Source of the DNA: Alphaproteobacteria bacterium
Lineage (GTDB): Bacteria; Pseudomonadota; Alphaproteobacteria; UBA11222
DNA: 9,278 nucleotides
Reading direction: 5' to 3'
NCBI GenBank assembly: GCA_003454415.1
Contig: DMKG01000290.1
Coordinates: 1-9,278, forward strand
The notes under the pieces are model-generated. The model was not told where the DNA came from. It made no database searches and saw nothing but the letters and a program-made list of their open reading frames with translations. Position 1 is the stretch's first letter; each line of letters opens with the position of its first letter. Of this stretch, positions 1-6,200 are shown in pieces. Made by a program: the position numbers and the translations under genes.

Positions 1-273
1 GGTGCCGTCCAGCGGATCGATGATCCAGTAATGACGCGGGTCGGCGCCATGCTGAACGCCGCCTTCCTCGGCGATGACGCCGTAATCCGGGCGCGCATGG
101 CGCAGTTCATGCACAAGGGTTTTCTCGGCCTTGAGGTCAGCATTGGTGACGAAGTCCGCCGGGCCTTTCTGCGAGACCTGCAGCTGTTCCACCTCGCCGA
201 AGTCGCGCACCAGCGCGCGCGCCGCCTTGCGGGCGGCGCCGATAATGACATTGAGCGTTGGCGAATGCGCCAT
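1..273 (-). CDS. suhB: Inositol monophosphatase family protein SuhB, N-terminal part (runs off left edge)
   Basis: This is the first 91 codons of an inositol-1-monophosphatase/SuhB-type phosphatase, a Mg2+-dependent enzyme that removes phosphate from myo-inositol phosphates; in E. coli SuhB also acts as a ribosomal RNA antitermination factor. What is seen: an N-terminal helix rich in Ala and Arg, KGPADFVTNAD at about residues 36-46 (the typical segment before the metal site), a Glu-Glu pair at 69-70 in IAEEGG, and WIIDPLDGT at 83-91, the family's first metal-binding motif with Asp86 and Asp89. The later motif (WDxAAG) and roughly two thirds of the protein lie outside the window. The ATG at 273 has an AGGA about 8 nt upstream. 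It follows efp by 47 nt on the same strand with no terminator between them, so the two are probably cotranscribed. Family assignment is secure; the substrate in this organism is not known. Confidence 0.93.
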   Translation of the reverse strand, partial: MAHSPTLNVIIGAARKAARALVRDFGEVEQLQVSQKGPADFVTNADLKAEKTLVHELRHARPDYGVIAEEGGVQHGADPRHYWIIDPLDGT

Positions 274-320
274 GAACTGATCCTGCCTCTGCTCCTAGTG
301 GAGTGGATTCGACATACGCC

Positions 321-884
321 CTAATCGGCGCGGCGCACATAGGTGACTTCTTCCGTATCGACGATGATCCGGTCGCCGGTTCCGCAGAAGGGCGGCACCA
401 TGCACCGCACCCCATTGCTCAGCACGGCGGGTTTGTATGAAGAGGCGGCGGTCTGCCCCTTGACCGTGGGTTCGGTCTCGGCGATTTCCAGCGTCACCTG
501 CTGCGGAAGCTTCACGCCGATCGGCCGGCCCTCGAAGGATTCCACCATTACCTGCATGCCGTCCTGAAGGAACGCCGCCCGTTCCCCCAGAAAATCCGTT
601 TCGATCTGTATCTGATCGAAGGTCTCCTGATCCATGAAAGTCAGACTGTCTCCCTCGGCATAGAGGAACTGATAGTCCTTCTGGTCAAGCCGCACCCGTT
701 CGACGGTTTCGGAGGAGCGGAAGCGTTCGTTCAGCTTGGTGCCGTCGATCAGATTTTTCAGTTCGACCTGGGCGAAAGCGCCGCCCTTGCCGGGTTTGAC
801 ATGGCTGGTTTTTACCGCCACCCACAGGCCGCCCTTATGCTGGATGACATTGCCGATGCGGATTTCATTGCCGTTAATTTTCAT
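321..884 (-). CDS. efp: Translation elongation factor P
   Basis: EF-P (187 residues, the normal length) binds between the P and E sites of ribosomes stalled at consecutive prolines and promotes peptide bond formation. The protein shows the expected three beta-barrel domains: an N-terminal KOW-like domain (about 1-63), a central OB domain (about 65-128) and a C-terminal OB domain (about 130-185) with the GDRIIVDT signature near the end. The loop KPGKGGAF puts Lys33 at the position of E. coli Lys34, which EpmA and EpmB modify with beta-lysine; no modification gene is present in this window. The start matches family length and the usual MKINGNEIR opening, but no strong Shine-Dalgarno is visible before it. 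A weak promoter candidate lies upstream on the minus strand (TTGTGC at 984-979, 17-nt spacer, TAGTTT at 961-956), with an inverted repeat close to the predicted start of transcription. suhB follows 47 nt downstream. Confidence 0.98.
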   Translation of the reverse strand: MKINGNEIRIGNVIQHKGGLWVAVKTSHVKPGKGGAFAQVELKNLIDGTKLNERFRSSETVERVRLDQKDYQFLYAEGDSLTFMDQETFDQIQIETDFLGERAAFLQDGMQVMVESFEGRPIGVKLPQQVTLEIAETEPTVKGQTAASSYKPAVLSNGVRCMVPPFCGTGDRIIVDTEEVTYVRRAD

Positions 885-920
885 GTTGCTGCCGGTTAAG
901 TGAGGGAGGGATATCTGGAG

Positions 921-951
921 CCGCGCACAGACCGTGGGCCCCGATGCGCGG
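921..951. repeat. Perfect 7-bp inverted repeat upstream of efp
   Basis: CCGCGCA at 921-927 is matched exactly by its reverse complement TGCGCGG at 945-951, with a 17-nt loop that itself contains GGGCCC. It sits 37-67 nt upstream of the efp start codon, in the 120-nt gap behind the sulfotransferase gene. There is no T-run on either side, so it is not a typical intrinsic terminator. It could be a hairpin in the efp leader, a protein-binding dyad, or part of a 3' end for the gdhA transcript. The symmetry is seen directly; any function is inference. Confidence 0.4.
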
Positions 952-1004
952 GCGGAAACTAGCAGTTTACGCCGCGTTGCACAATCTTTGCGCGACCTGT
1001 GAAT

Positions 1005-1631
1005 CTAGCCTTCGCGGCCGGCGCCGCCCCAGATCTGCTGGAATTCAAGGGTGGTGTTAACCTTCGGCATGGGGGTTTGCGGCACGGGAACGCCCAGAAA
1101 TGCGCAAAGCGGCCCCCAGCCCTCAGCCAGGTCATAGACCAGCAGGCGGCTGGCCGGGATGGTCCGGATCACCTCGGCGTTATGGCGTTCATATACCGCG
1201 ATGGCGTGGGCGCGATCATCGATATTGCCCCCGAAAGTCTTTTTGAAGATCAATTCATACGCCATGCGCCCCCGCGGATCGCCGGGGTTCAGTCTGCGCG
1301 GCATTCTGGTGAAGATGGTGTTATGGGCGCTGTCGAACCAGGCGCCGGGGTCCCGCCTAGTCAGAATGACCCTGGCGTCCGGATAATGCGCGGCCAGTTC
1401 AGCGTAATAGGCGCAGGCGGGCCAGTCGACCGACGCGCGATAGCCCTGGAAAACCCTGTCCCAGCCGGCTGGCGCGCCATCGCCGATCGCCTCCCAATAG
1501 GCTGAGAAATGCGGGTTTTTGATCACTTCGATCATGTGATAGCAGGGACCGAAACCCAGCTGCTCCAGCGCGCCCTTCAGGGAAAGCGTGCCGGTCCGCC
1601 CAAATCCAGCGCCAATCACCGAAAGCGCCAT
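1005..1631 (-). CDS. P-loop sulfotransferase family protein (Sulfotransfer_4-like)
   Basis: A 208-residue soluble protein of the PAPS-dependent sulfotransferase superfamily, which in characterised members transfers a sulfuryl group to a hydroxyl or amine acceptor. What is seen: the N-terminal 5'-phosphosulfate loop GAGFGRTGTLSLKGAL at residues 7-22, a central ARVILTRRDPGAWFDSAHN segment (86-104) whose Arg and Ser fit the 3'-phosphate-binding strand and helix, and a C-terminal LLVYDLAEGWGPLCAFLGVP (163-182) followed by PMPKVN. These match the small bacterial proteins usually labelled sulfotransferase family protein; the acceptor is unknown and few of these have been tested. The ATG has a strong AGGAAAGGG close upstream. 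It lies 30 nt behind gdhA on the same strand with no terminator between them, so it is probably the second gene of a gdhA transcript. No sulfate-activation gene is nearby. Confidence 0.88.
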   Translation of the reverse strand: MALSVIGAGFGRTGTLSLKGALEQLGFGPCYHMIEVIKNPHFSAYWEAIGDGAPAGWDRVFQGYRASVDWPACAYYAELAAHYPDARVILTRRDPGAWFDSAHNTIFTRMPRRLNPGDPRGRMAYELIFKKTFGGNIDDRAHAIAVYERHNAEVIRTIPASRLLVYDLAEGWGPLCAFLGVPVPQTPMPKVNTTLEFQQIWGGAGREG

Positions 1632-1661
1632 TCTTCCCTTTCCTTTCTGATCCGGGACGGC

Positions 1662-3011
1662 TTACACCACCCCATAGGCCAGCATGGCGTCAGCGACCTT
1701 CACAAAGCCCGCAATATTGGCGCCTTTCAGATAGTTCACATAACCGCCTTTTTCCTCGCCATATTGCACACAGCGATCATGAATGCCGGTCATGACGTCG
1801 CGCAGCAGTTTTTGCAGCTCGTCCTCCTTCCAGGAAAGCCTGGCGCTGTTCTGGCTCATTTCCAGGCCGGACACAGAAACCCCGCCCGCATTGGCGGCCT
1901 TGGATGGCGCGAACAGGATCTTCGCGCCAATGAAGGCGTCTATCCCTTCCTGTTCGGTGGGCATATTGGCGCCCTCCGAAACGCCGATACAACCGTTTTG
2001 CAGTAAAATGCGCGCTTCGGCCGTGCTGATTTCGTTTTGCGTCGCACAGGGAAAGGCGAGATCGCAGGGCACGCCCCAGGGACGCTGGAGCGCAATGAAT
2101 TCACAGCCAATTTTTGCGGCCGCATCCTCGATACGCCCGCGGTAAACGTTCTTGATCTCCATGATCTGTTGCAGTTTCTCCATCGTCAGACCGTCCCGGT
2201 CATGGATAAATCCGCTGGAATCCGACATGGTCAGCACCTTCGCGCCGAGCTGGATCAGCTTTTCCGCTGCATGTTGCGCGACATTGCCGGAACCCGACAC
2301 CAGACATCTCTTGCCGATGAAGCCGTCCTTCTTGCGGGTCAGCATGTCCTCCATCATGTAGACCGTGCCGTAGCCCGTGGCTTCGGTGCGGATCAGGCTT
2401 CCCCCATATTCCAGCCCCTTGCCGGTGAGAACGCCGGTAAAGACATTCTCCAGCCGCTTGTACTGGCCGAACATATAGCCGATTTCCCGCGCGCCGACAC
2501 CGATATCGCCAGCGGGCACATCCACATCCGCGCCGATATGGCGGTGCAGTTCCGTCATGAAGGACTGGCAAAAACGCATCACTTCGTTGTCGGACTTGCC
2601 TTTGGGGTTGAAATCAGCGCCTCCTTTGCCTCCCCCCATGGGAAGGCCGGTCAGACTGTTCTTGAAGGTCTGTTCAAAGGCCAGAAATTTCAGCACGCTG
2701 AGGGTAACGGTGGGGTGAAAGCGGATGCCGCCCTTATAGGGGCCGATAGCATTGCAGTTCTGCACCCGGTAGCCACGATTGACCCGGATATTTCCGCTGT
2801 CATCCTCCCAGCAAACGCGGAAAATCACCACACGGTCCGGTTCGGTCAGCCGCTCCAGGACACGCATTTTGACGTATTTTTCCTTGTCCTGTACATAGGG
2901 GATGATGCTGCCGGCCACTTCTCTCACGGCCTGGTGAAATTCCGTCTCCCCGGGATTGCGACGCTCCAGCCCAGCCATGAACGCTTCCAGATCATTCGTC
3001 CCGATGTCCAT
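1662..3011 (-). CDS. gdhA: NADP-type (hexameric) glutamate dehydrogenase
   Basis: Cytosolic glutamate dehydrogenase of the small homohexameric class (449 residues; E. coli GdhA has 447). It makes L-glutamate from 2-oxoglutarate and ammonium using NADPH, so its role is ammonium assimilation. What is seen: the N-terminal catalytic domain carries PYKGGIRFHP (91-100, Lys93), LPMGGGKGGADFNPKGKSD (123-141) with the catalytic Lys129, and VPAGDIGVGAREIGYM (165-180) with the catalytic Asp169. The Rossmann domain has VSGSGNVAQ (238-246) and an SDSSG segment (263-267) typical of the NADP enzymes. SKAANAGGVSVSGLEMSQN (370-388) closes the active site. All key residues are present. The start has GAGGGGAAG about 5 nt upstream. 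The gene diverges from gdhB across 217 bp, and a sulfotransferase gene follows 30 nt behind. Cofactor preference is inferred from subfamily resemblance, not measured. Confidence 0.98.
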   Translation of the reverse strand: MDIGTNDLEAFMAGLERRNPGETEFHQAVREVAGSIIPYVQDKEKYVKMRVLERLTEPDRVVIFRVCWEDDSGNIRVNRGYRVQNCNAIGPYKGGIRFHPTVTLSVLKFLAFEQTFKNSLTGLPMGGGKGGADFNPKGKSDNEVMRFCQSFMTELHRHIGADVDVPAGDIGVGAREIGYMFGQYKRLENVFTGVLTGKGLEYGGSLIRTEATGYGTVYMMEDMLTRKKDGFIGKRCLVSGSGNVAQHAAEKLIQLGAKVLTMSDSSGFIHDRDGLTMEKLQQIMEIKNVYRGRIEDAAAKIGCEFIALQRPWGVPCDLAFPCATQNEISTAEARILLQNGCIGVSEGANMPTEQEGIDAFIGAKILFAPSKAANAGGVSVSGLEMSQNSARLSWKEDELQKLLRDVMTGIHDRCVQYGEEKGGYVNYLKGANIAGFVKVADAMLAYGVV

Positions 3012-3049
3012 ATTTCTTCCCCTCTATTTACATTCCGCCGCAAGAAAGG

Positions 3050-3076
3050 AAGATTAATACTAATTCACAAGATTAA
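3050..3076. repeat. Two direct copies of AAGATTAA in the gdhA/gdhB control region
   Basis: The octamer AAGATTAA occurs at 3050-3057 and again at 3069-3076, in the same orientation and 19 bp apart start to start, close to two helical turns. The first copy lies 39 nt from the gdhA start codon. This spacing is what tandem operator half-sites look like, but the stretch is AT-rich, so a chance match is possible. No regulator is identified. Confidence 0.3.
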
Positions 3077-3104
3077 GAAAAGAGAAAACGTTGCAAAGCT
3101 GGTC

Positions 3105-3112
3105 TTAACCAT
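3105..3112 (+). promoter_or_regulatory. TTAACCAT: candidate CtrA half-site
   Basis: TTAACCAT at 3105-3112 is identical to the octamer half-site known for the alphaproteobacterial cell-cycle regulator CtrA. The full TTAA-N7-TTAA form is absent, since the tetramer expected at 3094-3097 reads CAAA. It lies 9 nt upstream of the best -10 hexamer for gdhB (3122-3127), about where CtrA binds at many of its targets. It is the only exact copy I noticed in the window. The match is seen; binding is inference from a short word in AT-rich DNA. Confidence 0.3.
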
Positions 3113-3214
3113 CTTGAAATCTAATATTAACAGCTTACAGCGAAACTGACCGGAGCGCCCGCCGGGGGGAAAACAGTCCGGGACTCCGCGAAGAAAACCG
3201 GAGGCGGCGAAAAA

Positions 3215-3229
3215 ATGAAGGCGAGGTAA
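3215..3229 (+). promoter_or_regulatory. Four-codon mini-ORF overlapping the gdhB start
   Basis: ATG at 3215 opens a four-codon frame (Met-Lys-Ala-Arg) ending in TAA at 3227-3229, whose last A is the first base of the gdhB ATG (TAATG). GGAGG at 3200-3204 stands 10 nt before the mini-ORF start, a stronger ribosome site than the one directly serving gdhB. Ribosomes ending here would sit on the gdhB start, so termination-reinitiation coupling is possible. The arrangement may also be accidental. The peptide is too short to have a recognisable function. Confidence 0.25.
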
Positions 3230-6200
3230 TGGCCATGACTGAAAACGCTGAAGCGAAAAAGACCGCTCTTCTGAAGGAGTCGATTGCTCTTCTGGGCAAA
3301 AGAATCTCCCCGGAAACGCGCAAGGAAATGGAAGTCTTCATCGATCAGTATTTCAGGAACGTCATTGCCGAAGATCTGCTGAACCTGACCCCGCAGAATG
3401 TTTACGGCGCGGCGCTGGCGCATTTCAAGCTGGCCGCCATCAGAAAAAGCGGTGAGGCCCTGATACGCGTCTATAACCCGCGCATCGAATCCCATGGCTG
3501 GCAGACGCCGCACACCGTCATTGAACTTGTCAATGACGACATGCCCTTCCTGCTTGATTCCGTCAGCGCGGCGATCAGCCGCATGGGGATAGGCGTGCAT
3601 ATGGTGGCGCATCCGGTTCTGATGGTCAGACGCAACGAAGCGGGCTGCTGGGAAGGACTGGCCCCGGAGGGGGATGAAGCGGCGAAAGCCGAATCCTTCA
3701 TCCATTTTTCTGTCGATGAGCAGACAGGCGACGGGCGTCATGAGGAAATCCGCAGCGTGATTTCCGGCGTTCTGGGTAATGTGCGGGCGGCCGTCGCCGA
3801 CTGGCGCGCCATGCTAACGCAGATGGATGCGGCCATCAGCGATCTGCGTGCAGGCGGTCCAGACATAGGGCAGGAGGAAATAGAGGAATCGATCGCCTTC
3901 CTGAAGTGGATGGTCGGCAACAACTTTACCTTTCTGGGTTATGCGGAATTCAGTTTTCCGGAAACTGGGGGCAGCGAAAATGTCGCCTCCATTTCGGGCA
4001 GCGGGCTTGGCGTTCTGCGCGATCCGGATGTCAAACTGTTTCGTTCCCGCAGTAACGAACTGGTGGCGTTTTCCTCTGAAATTCTCGAAAGTCTGAAAGA
4101 TCCCCGGCCTCTGATCATCACCAAAACGGATGTCCGGTCCACCGTGCACCGCGATATCCATATGGACTATCTGGGCGTCAAGCGTTATGGCGCGGATGGC
4201 TCGGTTACGGGCGAACGCCGCTTCATCGGACTGTTCACCTCCACCGCCTACAGCAAGCCGCCAGAGTATATCCCCCTGCTGCGGCGCAAGGTTGCGCTCA
4301 CCATCGCGCGCACGGGCTTCGCCCGCGACAGCCATGACGGCAAGGCGATGCAGAACATTCTGAACACCTATCCCCGTGATGAACTGTTCCAGACCCCGCG
4401 CGATCTTCTTTTCCATAACTGCCTCGCCATCCTGCGGCTTCTGGAGCGGCCGCGCACCAGGCTTATCCTGCGCACCGACCCTTTCGAGCGTTATGTTTCC
4501 TGTATCGTCTTCGTGAAACGTGACCGGTTTGACGGCGAATTGCAGCGGCGTATAGGTCTGATACTGGCGGAGAGTTTTGCAGGCTCCATTTCGGCAGTCA
4601 CCCCGGAATTCGGCGATTCGCCGCTGGCGCGGGCGCACTTCATCATCAGAACTTCGCCAGGCGCCGTGCCGCCGGCTGATCCCGAGAAAATCGAACAGCA
4701 GATCGATCAGGCGGCGCGCACATGGAGCGATGATCTGCGCGACGTTCTGGTCAAGCAGATGGGCAGCGATCGCGGTCTGCGTTTTTATCAGAAATATGGC
4801 GGGGGATTTCCGCCCGACTACAGCGCATATTTCCAGCCGGATCAGGCGGCGCATGATATCGAGCGCATGGAATGCCTTTCCGGCCCGGATGGCATGCATG
4901 CCAGTTTTTACCGTTATATCGAGGACCCGGACGATATGGTGCGGTTCAAACTGTTCCGCTCCGGAAACGCCGTGCCGTTAAGCGATTGCTTGCCCATGCT
5001 GGAGCGCATGGGGTTCCGTATCATGGGGGAACATCCCTATGAAATTTCCGTCACAGGCCACGCGCCGGTATGGCTGCATGACTTTGAAATGCGCACCAGC
5101 AGCGGGGCGGCTGCCGATCTTGGCGCCTTCGGGCTGAATCTTGAACGCCAGTTCACCGCCATGTGGGAGGGGCGCGCGGAAAATGACGGTCTGAACCGGC
5201 TCGTGATCAGCGCCGGGCTTACCTGGCGCGAAGTGGCGGTGCTGCGCGGATACACCAAATATCTGCGGCAGGCCGGAATCGCCTACAGCAATTTCTACAT
5301 AGAAAGCGCGCTGGCCGCGAATACGGCCATTGTGCGGATGCTGATCGCCCTTTTCCGTGCGCGTTTCGACGTCGATCTGGTTTGCGACCGGGAAGCGCTT
5401 ATGGCCAAACACCGTCAAGACATCATCACTGCGCTGGAAGCGGTCGAAAGCCTGGATGAAGACCGCATTCTCCGCCGTTATCTCAACCTGATCGAATGCA
5501 CGATGCGGACAAATTTCTTCCAGACCGGGACAGATGGGGGGGAAAGATCCTGCATCGCCTTCAAACTGGACAGCAGCAGGGTAGAGGAGCTTCCCCTGCC
5601 GCGGCCGATGACGGAAATTTTCGTTTATTCACCACGCGTGGAGGGCGTGCATCTGCGCTTTGGCAAAGTGGCGCGGGGCGGCATCCGCTGGTCGGACCGG
5701 CGCGAAGATTTCCGTACGGAAATCCTGGGCCTGGTGAAGGCGCAACAGGTCAAGAACTCCATCATCATCCCGGTGGGCGCCAAGGGAGGCTTCGCGCCCA
5801 AGCGGCTGCCCGCAGGAGGACCTCGTGAAGCCATACAGGAAGAGGCCATCGCTGCGTACCGGATATTCATCTCCGGCCTGCTCGATCTGACGGACAATCT
5901 GGTGGAAGGAAACCTTTCCCCCCCGCCCGGTGTGCTGCGCTATGACGGCGATGACCCCTATCTGGTGGTTGCCGCCGACAAGGGCACGGCGGCTTTTTCC
6001 GACATCGCCAACGAAGTGGCCAGGGCTTATGGGTTCTGGCTCGATGACGCTTTCGCCTCCGGTGGATCCGCAGGCTATGACCACAAGAAAATGGGGATCA
6101 CGGCCCGCGGCGCATGGGAGGCGGTGAAACGGCATTTCCGCGAGCGTGGGCGCGACATACAGACGAGCGAATTCACCGTCATCGGCTGTGGCGACATGTC

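Larger units (their letters stand above)
3012..3228. promoter_or_regulatory. Divergent promoter region between gdhA and gdhB
   Basis: This 217-bp gap must contain the promoters of both glutamate dehydrogenase genes, since they are transcribed away from each other. Positions about 3020-3135 are strikingly AT-rich against the GC-rich surroundings. Toward gdhB, TAATAT at 3122-3127 is a good -10 hexamer within a TAATATTA palindrome (3122-3129), but no good -35 lies 16-18 nt before it, which would fit an activator-dependent promoter with a leader of about 95 nt. Toward gdhA, no clear -35/-10 pair stands out; TATTAA (3059-3054 on the minus strand) is only a weak -10 candidate. The direct repeat AAGATTAA occurs at 3050-3057 and 3069-3076. 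TTAAC occurs at 3105-3109 and 3127-3131. One GANTC (GACTC) lies at 3182-3186. I saw no sigma-54 (GG-N10-GC) element. Confidence 0.75.

Noticed and set aside
979..993. Hairpin GCACAA-TCT-TTGCGC as a terminator for the gdhA-sulfotransferase transcript
   Set aside because: The stem is only six pairs with one wobble and no T-run follows on the minus strand, so it does not qualify as an intrinsic terminator.
306..1005. GANTC sites between efp and suhB (306-310) and upstream of efp (1001-1005) as evidence of CcrM control
   Set aside because: GANTC is short and also occurs in coding sequence across the window, so single sites carry little weight without a second motif beside them.
1005..3011. The sulfotransferase as part of a biosynthetic or sulfation island
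   Set aside because: No PAPS synthesis, glycan or secondary-metabolite genes are present; its neighbours are housekeeping genes.
2037..3149. A 370-codon plus-strand ORF opposite gdhA
   Set aside because: It lies almost wholly antisense to a gene with all catalytic motifs, has no recognisable domain, and reads like the reverse frame of biased codons. Antisense frames of glutamate dehydrogenase genes have produced spurious protein families before.
3814..4899. A 361-codon minus-strand ORF opposite the N-terminal part of gdhB
   Set aside because: Reverse-frame shadow within an intact 1611-codon gene; no ribosome site, domain or neighbour supports it.
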